Shown here: piece by piece, positions 48,347 through 58,324 of the stretch
Layout: each line of letters opens with the position of its first letter
Numbering within the stretch: position 1 is the first letter of the stretch
From: Pseudomonas fluorescens
GTDB taxonomy: Bacteria > Pseudomonadota > Gammaproteobacteria > Pseudomonadales > Pseudomonadaceae
Direction of reading: 5' to 3'
DNA length: 64,000 nucleotides
Assembly (NCBI RefSeq): GCF_902498065.1
Contig: NZ_CABVIR010000001.1
Span: 1,798,001 to 1,862,000, forward strand
Translations under genes and position numbers: made by a program
The notes under the pieces: model-generated
What the model was told of the DNA's origin: nothing
The model's input: the letters and a program-made list of their open reading frames with translations, nothing else
The model's database searches: none

Positions 48347-48407
48347 CGGTCTTGAAAACCGTCGACTGTAACAGGTCCATGAGTTCGAATCCCATCGCCT
48401 CCGCCAT
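48347..48407. repeat. attR core (61-bp repeat)
   Basis: Exact copy of 7607-7667. The 5' part of the tRNA is absent, so it is not a gene. It is followed by a diverged terminator (48421-48446: GAGCCCTGATTAGTCAGGGC then TTTTTCGTTT). Confidence 0.95.
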
Positions 48408-48539
48408 CTTGAATACGTTAGAGCCCTGATTAGTCAGGGCTTTTTCGTTTCTGGGGTTTGTGCATTGGGGTCGCCCGCTCCGTGGACGTTTCCGCATCTT
48501 TTCGGCTATTTCCGCAACGCCCTCCGCAATCTCCCGCAA

Positions 48540-48728
48540 TCATTTAATGCCACTGGTATAGATGAGCAAGGCTATGAAAGCTGCGAATGGAGAAAGCAGA
48601 ATCAGCCCCCCGACGACAACTGCCCAGCCCCAGGCAAAACCACTGTCTCCCTTGAAACGGCCGCCACTGAGCAAGCCCAGCACAAAAACGCCCATGCGAT
48701 GAGCTATCAAATCGATTACGAAGTCCAT
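48540..48728 (-). CDS. Small membrane protein
   Basis: 62 residues with AAGGAGA ahead of ATG. Two hydrophobic stretches (VFVLGLLSGGRF... and FAWGWAVVVGGLILLSPFAAFIALLIY). No family recognised. Lies between attR and xylR, on the chromosomal side of attR. Confidence 0.65.
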   Translation of the reverse strand: MDFVIDLIAHRMGVFVLGLLSGGRFKGDSGFAWGWAVVVGGLILLSPFAAFIALLIYTSGIK

Positions 48729-48785
48729 TGACCCTTTCTCCTTGTCGGTTTTCCCAGGAACGTCAGAACGACCGCATTTGACCGA

Positions 48786-49961
48786 CTACCTGGCACCCTG
48801 CTGATATTCACGAGGCGTACATCCAAACTCGCGACGGAACACCGTGTGCAGATATTGTGCGGATTTGAAGCCGCAACTGCGGGCAACGTCCGCAATCGCG
48901 GTGTCAGTATTTTCCAGCCCGCTGGTGGCCGCCGCCAATTTGAAACGCAGAATCTCGTCGTGCACGCTGCAGCCGCGCACGGTGCGAAAGTGCGACTCCA
49001 GCGATGAGCGCGACACGCCGACATACGCCGCTACCTGCGCCGTCTTGATGCCCTGGCAGGCATATTGGCGGATAAACAACAGCGCTTGCATGACGTAGGG
49101 GTTGCCCAAAGGTTGGTGCAAACTCGACACCTGCACGTTGATCGCATCAGGCGGAATCAGGATGTGCGTGCCCGTGGACGGCATGCCGTGCAGCATCTGG
49201 TGAAGTAACTGCGCGGCGGTGCGGCCCATGGTTTCGGTGCCCTGGATAACAGAACTCAGGGGGACCCGGGTCAGGCTGCGTGTCAGGGGGTCGTTGTCGA
49301 TACCGATCAATGCCACCTGCTCGGGTACGGCGATCCCGGCGGTCAAGCAGGCTTGCAGCAACTGCCGGGCGCGGGCGTCACTGACGGCGATGATACCGAT
49401 GGGCTTGGGCAAGCTTTGCAGCCAGGCGATCAGTTGTTCGACGGCGCTGTCCCAGAGCGGTGCGCTGGTGCCCATGCCGCGATAGACCTCAGCGTGCAAG
49501 CCGTCACGTTGCATCAGTCGTCGAAAGGATTTTTCCCGTTCCTGGGCCCAACGATTGGCCTGCGCTTCAGGCAGGCTGAAGCAGGCAAAACGCTGCAGCC
49601 CCGCCTCGATCAAGTGTTCGTAAGCCAGGGTGATCAGTGCGTTATTGTCGGTGGCGACGTAAGGAATTCCTTTCGGATAGGCGCGCTCATCCTGATAGGA
49701 ACCACCCACTGCCACCACCGGCAACTTGATGTCGGCCAGCGCCTCGCCAATCAGCGGATCGTCGAAGTCGGCAATGATCCCGTCACCTTGCCAGCGCTCG
49801 ATCCCTTTCAACCGGCAGAGAAAATCCTCTTCCAGGAACAGGTCCCAGGACGCGCGGGTGCTGCTCAGGTAGTTGCCGATACCGCTGATGATGCCCCGGT
49901 CATAGATCTTGCTCCCGTTGAACAACAGTGCGATGCGGTGAACAGGCGGTACTGTTTTCAT
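48786..49961 (-). CDS. xylR: Xylose operon activator XylR
   Basis: 391 residues from ATG 49961. N-terminal LacI/periplasmic-binding-like sensor domain ([40 protein letters not shown], to about residue 270) and C-terminal AraC helix-turn-helix domain ([32 protein letters not shown]...[30 protein letters not shown]). This fusion is diagnostic of XylR, which binds D-xylose and activates xylA and xylFGH. Divergent from xylA with a 176-bp shared control region. Confidence 0.93.
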   Translation of the reverse strand: MKTVPPVHRIALLFNGSKIYDRGIISGIGNYLSSTRASWDLFLEEDFLCRLKGIERWQGDGIIADFDDPLIGEALADIKLPVVAVGGSYQDERAYPKGIPYVATDNNALITLAYEHLIEAGLQRFACFSLPEAQANRWAQEREKSFRRLMQRDGLHAEVYRGMGTSAPLWDSAVEQLIAWLQSLPKPIGIIAVSDARARQLLQACLTAGIAVPEQVALIGIDNDPLTRSLTRVPLSSVIQGTETMGRTAAQLLHQMLHGMPSTGTHILIPPDAINVQVSSLHQPLGNPYVMQALLFIRQYACQGIKTAQVAAYVGVSRSSLESHFRTVRGCSVHDEILRFKLAAATSGLENTDTAIADVARSCGFKSAQYLHTVFRREFGCTPREYQQGAR

Positions 49962-50063
49962 TGTTTTTATGCTTGTTCCGGGGCCCCTTCTCACGGAGGC
50001 GGTTTGCACAGACTAGGCGCGCAGACGATGAATCTCAATACGCAAAATCGCACCCCGCGTTGG

Positions 50064-50078
50064 TGATTTTCATAATCA
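50064..50078. promoter_or_regulatory. Candidate regulator site in the xylR-xylA intergenic region
   Basis: TGATT-TTCAT-AATCA is a perfect 5-bp inverted repeat 20 bp before a -10-like TAGTAT (50098-50103). The promoter has no good -35, as expected for an activator-dependent promoter. XylR binding is inferred. Confidence 0.45.
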
Positions 50079-50137
50079 GCAGGCATGGGGCCGTTGCTAG
50101 TATCGAGACACCGCCAAGAACAACAAGGACATTGCCA

Positions 50138-51454
50138 ATGCCGTACTTCCCCGAAGTCGACAAGATTCGCTACGAAGGCCCTGCCAGCGATTCTCCCCTC
50201 GCCTTCCGTCATTACGACGCCGACAAAATCATCCTCGGCAAACCCATGCGCGAACACCTGCGCATGGCCGCCTGCTATTGGCACACCTTCGTCTGGCCGG
50301 GTTCCGATGTGTTCGGCGCAGGAACGTTCAAGCGCCCGTGGCAACACGCCGGCGACCCGATGGAGCTTGCCATTGGCAAGGCCGACGCCGCGTTCGAGTT
50401 CTTCTCCAAATTGGGCATCGACTATTACTGCTTCCACGACACGGATGTCGCCCCGGAGGGCAATTCGCTGAAGGAGTATCGCAACCACTTCGCGCAAATG
50501 ATTGATCACCTGGAGCGACACCAGGAAGAAAGCGGGATCAAACTGCTGTGGGGCACCGCCAACTGCTTCAGTAATCCGCGCTTTGCCGCCGGCGCCGCCA
50601 GCAACCCGGACCCCGAAGTGTTTGCCTTCGCCGCTGCCCAGGTGTTCAGCGCCATGAACGCGACCCAACGCCTGAAAGGCTCCAACTACGTGTTGTGGGG
50701 CGGTCGCGAAGGCTACGAAACCCTGCTCAATACCGACTTGAAACGTGAACGCGAACAACTGGGTCGCTTCATGCGCATGGTGGTCGAGCACAAGCACAAG
50801 ATCGGTTTCAAAGGCGACCTGCTGATCGAACCCAAGCCGCAAGAGCCGACCAAGCACCAATACGATTATGACAGCGCCACGGTGTTTGGCTTTCTTCAGC
50901 AGTTCGGCCTGGAAAAGGAAATCAAGGTCAACATCGAAGCGAACCACGCGACCCTGGCCGGTCATAGCTTTCATCACGAGATTGCAACAGCCGTCTCGCT
51001 GGGTATTTTCGGCAGCATCGATGCCAACCGCGGTGATCCGCAAAACGGCTGGGACACCGATCAATTCCCCAACAGCGTCGAAGAAATGACCCTGGCCACC
51101 TATGAAATTCTCAAGGCCGGCGGGTTCAAGAATGGCGGGTACAACTTCGACTCCAAGGTTCGCCGCCAGAGCCTCGATGAGATCGATCTGTTCCATGGTC
51201 ACGTCGGCGCCATGGACGTCCTGGCCCTGTCCCTGGAACGGGCAGCCGCCATGGTGCAGAACGATCAGCTGCAGCAGCTCAAAGATCAACGCTACGCCGG
51301 CTGGCAGCAGCCGTTCGGGCAGGCGGTGTTGACGGGTGAGTTCAATCTCCAGTCATTGGCCGAATATGCCTTCGCCAACGAACTGAATCCGCAGGCCGTC
51401 AGCGGCAGGCAGGAAATGCTCGAAAACGTCGTCAACCGGTTCATCTATCGCTGA
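50138..51454 (+). CDS. xylA: Xylose isomerase
   Basis: 438 residues from ATG 50138 (AAGGA upstream; the longer frame is spurious). Class II xylose isomerase: [27 protein letters not shown] (catalytic His/Asp), [29 protein letters not shown] and [38 protein letters not shown] which carry metal ligands. Converts D-xylose to D-xylulose. No xylB (xylulokinase) is found in the window. Confidence 0.97.
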   Translation: MPYFPEVDKIRYEGPASDSPLAFRHYDADKIILGKPMREHLRMAACYWHTFVWPGSDVFGAGTFKRPWQHAGDPMELAIGKADAAFEFFSKLGIDYYCFHDTDVAPEGNSLKEYRNHFAQMIDHLERHQEESGIKLLWGTANCFSNPRFAAGAASNPDPEVFAFAAAQVFSAMNATQRLKGSNYVLWGGREGYETLLNTDLKREREQLGRFMRMVVEHKHKIGFKGDLLIEPKPQEPTKHQYDYDSATVFGFLQQFGLEKEIKVNIEANHATLAGHSFHHEIATAVSLGIFGSIDANRGDPQNGWDTDQFPNSVEEMTLATYEILKAGGFKNGGYNFDSKVRRQSLDEIDLFHGHVGAMDVLALSLERAAAMVQNDQLQQLKDQRYAGWQQPFGQAVLTGEFNLQSLAEYAFANELNPQAVSGRQEMLENVVNRFIYR

Positions 51455-51603
51455 TCGCCAACGGAGTCTGCGGGCGCAACAACGCTGTGACATTCGCACG
51501 ACAAATCTGTGTTCGCTGCGTCTACCGATTCTCTACAGTTCTACCAGCCCGAGACTCATCGTCAGGCAGTGTCTTTCAAACAAAAATAAAAGGACGCACC
51601 ACC

Positions 51604-52605
51604 ATGAAGAATGTAAAACGCGCGCTATTGGCCAGCGCCCTGGCGCTGCTGTCGCTACCGGTAATGGCCGATGCTGCCCACCCGAAAATCGGCTTCTCCA
51701 TTGATGATCTGCGGCTGGAACGCTGGTCGCGTGACCGCGATTACTTCGTTGCGGCGGCGGAGAAAATGGACGCCAAGGTCTTCGTTCAGTCTGCCGATGC
51801 CAACGAGCAAAAGCAGATTTCGCAAATCGAAAACCTCATTTCCCGTGGCGTCGATGTCATCGTCATCGTGCCGTTCAACGCCACGGTGCTGACCAATGCG
51901 GTGGCCGAAGCGAAGAAAGCCGGCATCAAGGTCGTGTCCTATGACCGCCTGATACTCAACGCGGATATCGACGCCTACATTTCCTTCGATAACGAGAAGG
52001 TCGGCGAGATGCAGGCCAGCGGCGTGCTGCACGCAGCGCCCAAGGGTAATTACTTTCTGCTCGGTGGTGCGCCCACTGACAACAACGCAAAAGTCCTGCG
52101 TGAAGGTCAGATGAAAGTGCTGCAACCGGCCATCGACAAGGGCGATATCAAGATCGTCGGCCAACAATGGGTAAAGGAATGGAACCCTACCGAAGCGCTG
52201 AGCATTGTTGAAAACGCCTTGACCCGCAACGACAACAAAATCGACGGTATCGTCGCCTCCAACGACGCCACGGCAGGCGGCGCCATCCAGGCACTGGCCT
52301 CTCAGCAACTGGCCGGCAAGGTGCCGATTTCCGGGCAGGACGCAGACCTCGCAGCTGTCAAGCGAGTGATCGCCGGCACGCAAACCATGACCGTGTACAA
52401 ACCGCTCAAACTCATCGCCTCCGAAGCCGCCAAGCTCTCGGTGCAACTGGCGCGTAACGAGAAACCCGCCTACAGCTCGCAGTACGACAATGGCAGCAAA
52501 AAAGTCGACACCATCCTGCTCACTCCGACTCCGTTGACCAAGGACAACATCGACTTGCTGGAACAAGACGGGTTTTACACCAAGGCGCAGATTGCCGGGC
52601 AGTGA
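51604..52605 (+). CDS. xylF: D-xylose-binding periplasmic protein
   Basis: 333 residues from ATG 51604 (AAAGGA upstream). Signal peptide MKNVKRALLASALALLSLPVMADA, then KIGFSIDDLRLERWSRDRDYFVAAAEKMDAKVFVQSADANEQKQISQIENLISRGVDVIVIVPFNA, the XylF signature. Delivers xylose to XylGH. Confidence 0.96.
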   Translation: MKNVKRALLASALALLSLPVMADAAHPKIGFSIDDLRLERWSRDRDYFVAAAEKMDAKVFVQSADANEQKQISQIENLISRGVDVIVIVPFNATVLTNAVAEAKKAGIKVVSYDRLILNADIDAYISFDNEKVGEMQASGVLHAAPKGNYFLLGGAPTDNNAKVLREGQMKVLQPAIDKGDIKIVGQQWVKEWNPTEALSIVENALTRNDNKIDGIVASNDATAGGAIQALASQQLAGKVPISGQDADLAAVKRVIAGTQTMTVYKPLKLIASEAAKLSVQLARNEKPAYSSQYDNGSKKVDTILLTPTPLTKDNIDLLEQDGFYTKAQIAGQ

Positions 52606-52625
52606 TCGTCGCCCCGTAATGCCAC

Positions 52626-52652
52626 CTGCAGGAGCGAACTTGCTCCTGCGGG
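52626..52652. repeat. REP-like hairpin between xylF and xylG
   Basis: CTGCAGGAGCGAACTTGCTC continued by CTGCGGG forms a GCAGGAGC/GCTCCTGC stem, related to the REP at 391. Within an operon just after a binding-protein gene, it may stabilise xylF mRNA and reduce expression of xylGH. Confidence 0.7.
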
Positions 52653-52687
52653 ACCGGCCTCGTATCTGCCGCTTATGAGTCTCTGCC

Positions 52688-54244
52688 ATGTCCGACTATC
52701 TGCTGCAAATGAACGGTATCGTCAAAACTTTCGGCGGTGTCAAAGCGCTCAATGGCATCGACATCAAGGTCAAGCCGGGTGAGTGCGTCGGGTTGTGCGG
52801 CGAGAACGGCGCAGGCAAATCCACGCTGATGAAGATCCTTTCCGCGGTCTACCCCCATGGCACCTGGGACGGTGAAATCCTCTGGGACGGTCAACCCCTG
52901 AAGGCGCAATCGATCAGCGAAACGGAAGCCGCCGGTATCGTCATCATTCACCAGGAACTGACGCTGGTTCCCGACCTGTCGGTGGCCGAGAACATTTTCA
53001 TGGGCCATGAACTGACGCTGCCCGGTGGGCGGATGAATTATCCGGCGATGATCCACCGCGCCGAAGCCCTGATGCGTGAACTGAAAGTGCCGGACATGAA
53101 CGTATCGCTGCCAGTTTCGCAGTACGGCGGCGGCTATCAGCAACTGGTGGAAATCGCCAAGGCACTGAACAAGCACGCCCGCCTGTTGATCCTCGACGAG
53201 CCTTCATCGGCCCTGACCCGTTCGGAAATCGAGGTGTTGCTGGACATCATCCGCGAACTCAAAGCCAAGGGTGTTGCCTGTGTCTACATCTCCCACAAGC
53301 TCGATGAAGTGGCCGCCGTGTGCGACACCATTTCGGTGATCCGCGACGGCAAACACATCGCCACGACCGCCATGGCGGACATGGATATTCCACAGATCAT
53401 CACCCAGATGGTCGGACGGGAAATGAGCAACCTCTACCCCACCGAGCCACACGACATTGGCGAGGTGATTTTCGAGGCTCGCCACATCACCTGCTACGAC
53501 GTCGACAACCCCAGGCGCAAACGGGTCGACGATATTTCGTTCAGCCTCAAGCGCGGGGAAATTCTCGGCATCGCCGGACTGGTCGGTGCAGGCCGCACCG
53601 AACTGGTGACAGCGCTGTTCGGCGCCTACCCCGGCCGCCACGAAGGCGAAGTCTGGCTGGAAGGCCAACTCATCGACACCCGCACGCCGCTCAAGTCAAT
53701 CCGTGCTGGCCTGTGCCTGGTGCCCGAGGACCGCAAGCGCCAGGGCATCATTCCAGACCTGGGCGTCGGCCAGAACATCACCCTGGCCGTGCTGGACAGT
53801 TACTCGAAACTGACCCGCATCGATGCCGAAGCCGAACTAGGCAGCATCGATCGGGAAATTTCGCGCCTGCACCTCAAGACCGCGAGCCCGTTCCTGCCGA
53901 TTACCAGTCTGTCCGGCGGCAATCAACAAAAAGCCGTCTTGGCGAAGATGCTGCTGACCAAACCCCGGGTGCTGATTCTCGATGAGCCCACCCGAGGTGT
54001 GGATGTCGGCGCCAAATACGAGATCTACAAGCTGATGGGAGCGCTGGCGGCCGAAGGTGTGTCGATCATCATGGTGTCGTCGGAGCTGGCCGAAGTGCTA
54101 GGCGTTTCCGACCGCGTACTGGTGATCGGCGAAGGCCAGTTGCGTGGCGACTTCATCAACCACGGACTCACTCAGGAACAGTTGCTCGCCGCCGCACTCA
54201 GCCAGCCTGCTGGCAATAACAATAATGATCGGAAATCCGCGTAA
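52688..54244 (+). CDS. xylG: D-xylose ABC transporter ATP-binding protein
   Basis: 518 residues with two ABC domains. First: Walker [10 protein letters not shown] (about 39-47), signature [16 protein letters not shown], Walker [12 protein letters not shown]. Second: degenerate Walker [11 protein letters not shown], signature [15 protein letters not shown], Walker [13 protein letters not shown]. This is the sugar CUT2 type; energises XylH. Confidence 0.96.
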   Translation: MSDYLLQMNGIVKTFGGVKALNGIDIKVKPGECVGLCGENGAGKSTLMKILSAVYPHGTWDGEILWDGQPLKAQSISETEAAGIVIIHQELTLVPDLSVAENIFMGHELTLPGGRMNYPAMIHRAEALMRELKVPDMNVSLPVSQYGGGYQQLVEIAKALNKHARLLILDEPSSALTRSEIEVLLDIIRELKAKGVACVYISHKLDEVAAVCDTISVIRDGKHIATTAMADMDIPQIITQMVGREMSNLYPTEPHDIGEVIFEARHITCYDVDNPRRKRVDDISFSLKRGEILGIAGLVGAGRTELVTALFGAYPGRHEGEVWLEGQLIDTRTPLKSIRAGLCLVPEDRKRQGIIPDLGVGQNITLAVLDSYSKLTRIDAEAELGSIDREISRLHLKTASPFLPITSLSGGNQQKAVLAKMLLTKPRVLILDEPTRGVDVGAKYEIYKLMGALAAEGVSIIMVSSELAEVLGVSDRVLVIGEGQLRGDFINHGLTQEQLLAAALSQPAGNNNNDRKSA

Positions 54245-55381
54245 ATGAATCAGGTCAAACAACTCTTCACCCGCTACAAGATGCTCGCACTGGTGTTTGC
54301 CGTGGCGTTCATCTGGCTGTTCTTCAGCTGGCAGACCGAGGGCGGATTCCTGACACCGCGCAACCTCTCCAATCTGCTGCGCCAGATGTCCATTACCGGG
54401 ATTCTCGCCTGCGGCATGGTACTGGTCATCATCAGCGGCGAGATCGATTTATCAGTCGGCTCATTGCTGGGCCTGCTCGGTGGCGTCGCGGCTATTCTCG
54501 ACGTGATCTACCACATACCGTTGCTGGCGAACCTGAGCCTTGTCGCCCTGTGCGGACTGTTGATCGGCCTCGCCAACGGCTATATGGCCGCCTACCTTCG
54601 CATTCCGTCTTTCATCGTCGGGCTGGGGGGCATGCTGGCTTTTAGGGGCATTTTGCTGGGGATTACCGGCGGCACGACTATCGCCCCGGTATCGCCGGAG
54701 CTCGTCTATATCGGCCAGGGTTATTTGCCGCACTCGATCGGCACGGGCCTGGGCGTTCTGCTGTTTGCACTGACGTTATTCCTGACCTGGAAACAACGGC
54801 GCAATCGCGCCCTTCACGGCCTGGCGGCACACTCACTGGTGCGTGACGTAGTCCGCGTGCTGTTGATCGGCGCGGTGCTGGCCGGCTTCGTCCAGACCCT
54901 CAACAGCTACGACGGCATTCCCGTGCCGGTCCTGCTTCTGCTGGTTCTACTGGGCGGGTTCAGCTACGTGACCAGCCAGACAGTGTTCGGCCGACGCGTC
55001 TATTCCGTGGGCAGCAACATGGAAGCGACACGCCTGTCCGGTATCAATGTGCAAGCCGTGAAGCTCTGGATTTTCGGGATCATGGGCGTCATGTGCGCCC
55101 TCGCCGGCGTGGTCAACACCGCACGCCTGGCCGCTGGTTCGCCCTCGGCCGGCAGCATGGGCGAACTCGACGCCATCGCCGCCTGCTTCATCGGCGGCAC
55201 CTCCATGCGCGGCGGCTCCGGTACGGTCTATGGCGCCCTCCTCGGCGCGCTGGTCATCACCAGCCTGGATAACGGCATGTCCATGCTCGACGTCGACAGT
55301 TACTGGCAGATGATCGTCAAAGGCAGCATTCTAGTGTTGGCCGTGTGGGTGGATGTGAGCACTCGGACCGGGAGACGTTGA
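54245..55381 (+). CDS. xylH: D-xylose ABC transporter permease
   Basis: 378 residues, about ten transmembrane segments, start immediately after the xylG stop. SITGILACGMVLVIISGEIDLSVGSLLGLLGG and GSNMEATRLSGINVQAVKL are standard CUT2 permease motifs. GAxxGALVITSLDNGMSMLDVDSYWQMIVKGSILVLAVWVDVSTRT ends the protein as in XylH. Confidence 0.96.
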   Translation: MNQVKQLFTRYKMLALVFAVAFIWLFFSWQTEGGFLTPRNLSNLLRQMSITGILACGMVLVIISGEIDLSVGSLLGLLGGVAAILDVIYHIPLLANLSLVALCGLLIGLANGYMAAYLRIPSFIVGLGGMLAFRGILLGITGGTTIAPVSPELVYIGQGYLPHSIGTGLGVLLFALTLFLTWKQRRNRALHGLAAHSLVRDVVRVLLIGAVLAGFVQTLNSYDGIPVPVLLLLVLLGGFSYVTSQTVFGRRVYSVGSNMEATRLSGINVQAVKLWIFGIMGVMCALAGVVNTARLAAGSPSAGSMGELDAIAACFIGGTSMRGGSGTVYGALLGALVITSLDNGMSMLDVDSYWQMIVKGSILVLAVWVDVSTRTGRR

Positions 55382-55743
55382 TTCGCTGCGGAAAGTACAC
55401 GGAACACAAAAGACAAAAATCTTCATAACTGACTGTTTTTGAATTTGTCTTATGCACCAAACAGAACATCAATGAACATCAAAATAAACGACATCGCCTC
55501 CGCCATCTTTATACGACAAAGCCCTGATTATTCAGGGCTTTGTCGTTTCCGGGCGTCAGCTTTATTGACATGCCACCCACAGCTCGTTTCCGCATTTATC
55601 TCGCAATTTACACCCCCCTCTCGCCTGCTGATTGAAAATAACTGAGGCCTGCAAATGCCGCCTTTGCAGGACCACCAGCGCTGGCAAACTTCGCCTCGCT
55701 TCCAGCTTCATCGAGCAAGCTCAGCGTGCGCCACAAAGACGCG
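55382..55743. other. Intergenic region with third tRNA-end remnant
   Basis: About 360 bp after xylH. No gene is supported. The only notable content is a partial copy of the tRNA-Ser end and its terminator (55492-55549). The rest is unassigned. Confidence 0.7.
55492..55549 (+). repeat. Third partial copy of tRNA-Ser 3' end plus terminator
   Basis: CATCGCCTCCGCCAT (55492-55506) equals the last 15 bases of the attachment repeat. After seven variable bases, 36 nt (55514-55549) are identical to the terminator beside attL (7676-7711). The rest of the tRNA is missing. It therefore looks like a scar of an older attachment event or the displaced original terminator. Confidence 0.85.
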
Positions 55744-57870
55744 CTACAAGGTGTAGGAAATACCGACTTGCACGGTTCGTGGCGCACCCGGATAGGCGTA
55801 TACGTTGCCGAACGCACCTTCTTCGTAATCGCGATCAAACAGGTTTTTCACGTCAAGATTGAGCCGCACCTTGTCATTGATCTTGTAGAAGCTGAGCAAG
55901 TCAACGACGGTGTAGCTGCCCATCGAAAACGCGGTGTTGGCGGTTTGCCCAGCGCGCTCGTCGACGTACTTGAGTCCGGTGCCCAAGCCAAGTCCCTTGA
56001 GGGTGCCGTCCTGGAACTCATACATATTCAAAAGGCTGAAGCTGTTTTTCGGGATGTTCAGCAGGCGCGTGCCAGAGCGCAGCACGTTATCTTTGGTCAC
56101 CGCGGCATCAACATAGGCGTAGCCGCCGATCACGCGCCATTCGGGGGTAAGGTTACCGGCGACGTTGACGTCGAAACCGCGGCTGCGCACTTCACCGGCA
56201 GCAACGCTGAAGGTCGAATCAACGGGATCGGTGGTCAAAACGTTACGCTTCTCGATCTGATAGATCGCCGCGTCGACACTCAACTGCTCATCCAGTGCTT
56301 CCCACTTGATACCCATTTCGTAAGACTTGCCCTTCTCAGGCGCAAACCCACCGCCGAGACGGCTTGCCCCGGTGTTGGGCTTGAACGATCGCGCGGTGTC
56401 GGCGTAGACCGCTAATGTCTCGGTCAAGTCGTAGGTCACGCCAATGCGCGGGGTCACCGCGTTGTCACTGGCCTGCCAGCTCTTGCCGCCCGGCACGTAG
56501 GTTTCGTAGTCATGTTCGAAACGTTCGAAACGCGCCCCTGCCAGCACTTTCAGTTTGTCGGTCAGTGCCACCTGATCCTGCACGAACGCGGCATACGTCT
56601 TGAGGTTTTCCTTGTCATGAGTCGGCGTGCGAGTCAGCGCCGGACGCGGCTGGCCGTACACTGGATCGAAGATGTCGATCGGGTACGCGCTGACAGCACC
56701 GCTGGAGCGTTGAATGATCGACTTGTAGTCGTAATCTTCGTACTCGATACCGGTGAGCAAAGTGTGCTGCAAACCAGCGGTATCGAAATGGCCGGTCAAA
56801 TTGAGTTGGGTGTCCTTGTCGGTCCACTCCAGCTTGCGATAGTTAAAGTTGCGCCCCAAGGTGCGGCCGTCATCGGCAATACCGTTGGCCTCGACCGCGT
56901 TGCCCTTGAGCGAACCATCAAGCCACTGGAAGCCGCCGCCCAGCGTCCAGTCGTCATTGAGCATGTGCTCGAAACGCAATTGCGCCATGTTGTTGTCGTT
57001 GTGCAATTTGCCAACGTCTTTTTCGCCGAAAAAGCTGTCGCGGGAGGCGGTGCCAATCTGTTTGGCGTAACGCGTAACGCCACGATCCAGAGGCGCGTTG
57101 TTGCGCATGAAATCGCCTTCGAAAATGAGCTTGGTCGCTTCGGTTGCCTGCCACGTCAGCACAGGAGTGATTCCGTAGCGCTCGGTTTCGACGTGATCGC
57201 GGAAGGTGTCGCCGCCCTCGCCCACTACGTTCAGTCGATAAGCCAGGCGGCCTTCTTCGTCGAGCGGGCCGGAAGCGTCCAGCGTGCCGCGCTTCATGCC
57301 CTGATCGTTCAATTGACTGCCCAAGGTGACGGTGCGCTCGGGTAGCGGCTGCTTGGAAACCACGTTGAACGTCCCGCCAGGATCACCCCGACCGTAGAGC
57401 ATGGTTGCCGGGCCGCGCAGCACTTCGAGTCGCTCGATAGAGTTGGCATCCGGCATGTTCGGGTAGCCGCGGTTGATCGGAAAACCGTTGCGGTAAAACT
57501 CGCCAGTGGTGAAGCCACGAACGGTAAACGTGGTCAGGCCCTGCCCACCGAAATTGTTCGCCCGCCCCACGCCCCCGGCGTAGTCCAGTGCTTCCTGCAA
57601 ACGGGTCGCTCCGAGATCCTCGACCGCATCCTTCGAGACCACACTGATCGATTGCGGGGTTTCATGGATCGACGTGTCGGTACGCGTGGCGCTGGCCGAG
57701 CGCGTTGCCCGATAACCCTGAACCGGCCCGTCCGCCCTTTCGTAATTCGCGGTACCGACAACATCGGTTGCGTCCAGCTCAAGCGTTGAGGGGCCTACAT
57801 CCGTTTGTTCAGCCCATGAGGAAGACGACAACGCTTGCAGTACACAAATGGAAAACAGGGTTCGACGCAT
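55744..57870 (-). CDS. TonB-dependent siderophore receptor
   Basis: 708 residues. Signal peptide (MRRTLFSICVLQALSSSSWA), plug domain (ETPQSISVVSKDAVEDLGATRLQEALDYAGGVGRANNFGGQGLTTFTVRGF, about 70-200) and 22-strand barrel ending in the usual aromatic terminus (RTVQVGISYTL). NGFPINRGYPNMPDANSIERLEVLRGPATMLYGRGDPGGTFNVVSK is a ferric-siderophore receptor (FhuA/FoxA-like) hallmark. It has no signalling N-terminal extension, so it is not a surface-signalling transducer. A possible Fur box lies upstream. Confidence 0.93.
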   Translation of the reverse strand: MRRTLFSICVLQALSSSSWAEQTDVGPSTLELDATDVVGTANYERADGPVQGYRATRSASATRTDTSIHETPQSISVVSKDAVEDLGATRLQEALDYAGGVGRANNFGGQGLTTFTVRGFTTGEFYRNGFPINRGYPNMPDANSIERLEVLRGPATMLYGRGDPGGTFNVVSKQPLPERTVTLGSQLNDQGMKRGTLDASGPLDEEGRLAYRLNVVGEGGDTFRDHVETERYGITPVLTWQATEATKLIFEGDFMRNNAPLDRGVTRYAKQIGTASRDSFFGEKDVGKLHNDNNMAQLRFEHMLNDDWTLGGGFQWLDGSLKGNAVEANGIADDGRTLGRNFNYRKLEWTDKDTQLNLTGHFDTAGLQHTLLTGIEYEDYDYKSIIQRSSGAVSAYPIDIFDPVYGQPRPALTRTPTHDKENLKTYAAFVQDQVALTDKLKVLAGARFERFEHDYETYVPGGKSWQASDNAVTPRIGVTYDLTETLAVYADTARSFKPNTGASRLGGGFAPEKGKSYEMGIKWEALDEQLSVDAAIYQIEKRNVLTTDPVDSTFSVAAGEVRSRGFDVNVAGNLTPEWRVIGGYAYVDAAVTKDNVLRSGTRLLNIPKNSFSLLNMYEFQDGTLKGLGLGTGLKYVDERAGQTANTAFSMGSYTVVDLLSFYKINDKVRLNLDVKNLFDRDYEEGAFGNVYAYPGAPRTVQVGISYTL

Positions 57871-58324
57871 GGAGAGGAAAACCTTTACGAATAGGCCAAT
57901 GCACAGGGTAAAAACGCCAATAAAGACCCGCGCATGCTATACAAAACCATTCGCAATTAAAACTAATTCCCATTAGCGCACATGAACAACTCATCACGTC
58001 ATTCGGAGAATGGGCGAAACGAGCGGTGCGCCATCCACTGAATTTTCGCTGCGATGCTCAAGTGATGCTCTCTCACGCGCCCTCTCTACCAAGCCAAAGA
58101 GTGGCCTCCTTCCAGGCTCCAACCGTCACAAGCTCTTCTAAAGTTTCCAACAGAATTTTTTCCCAACTCAACGCCAGGCGACTGTTTCTGCGCTCCCGGA
58201 GCGTAGTGAGCGAAACGGTAGACCGGATGCCGGGTCTCTCAATGGCATGCCCCACCAGAATGCCATTGGCGATATCCTGGACTTACCCGGGGCGTTGTCG
58301 CGGTGTGCCTCCTTGCCGAGCCCT
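57871..58324. other. Intergenic region between receptor and MMPL genes
   Basis: 454 bp. The receptor promoter and a Fur-like box are in the first 110 bp. No gene is supported in the rest; open frames lack ribosome binding sites and family patterns. Confidence 0.5.
57959..57977 (-). promoter_or_regulatory. Candidate Fur box of siderophore receptor
   Basis: On the minus strand GCTAATGGGAATTAGTTTT agrees at about 12 of 19 positions with the Fur consensus GATAATGATAATCATTATC, about 90 bp before the start codon. Confidence 0.5.

Larger units (their letters stand above)
7607..48407. mobile_element. Complete-looking temperate prophage, about 40.8 kb, contractile tail
   Basis: Bounded by a 61-bp perfect direct repeat derived from the tRNA-Ser 3' end. 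It carries an integrase beside attR, an immunity region, replication genes, packaging, head, contractile-tail and lysis genes, with no obviously missing structural module. Late genes run leftward. The head and packaging genes (terminase A-like, W, lambda B-like portal, ClpP-capsid fusion, FII) are lambda-like. The tail (sheath, tube, E/E', tape measure, U, X, D, V, W, J, I) is P2/Mu-like, so a myovirus morphology is expected. Confidence 0.95.

Noticed and set aside
48347..48407. Second tRNA-Ser gene
   Set aside because: Only the 3' 60 bases are present; acceptor 5' strand and D arm are missing, so it is an attachment repeat.
49991..51289. 432-residue minus-strand frame over xylA
   Set aside because: Antisense shadow; xylA identity is certain.
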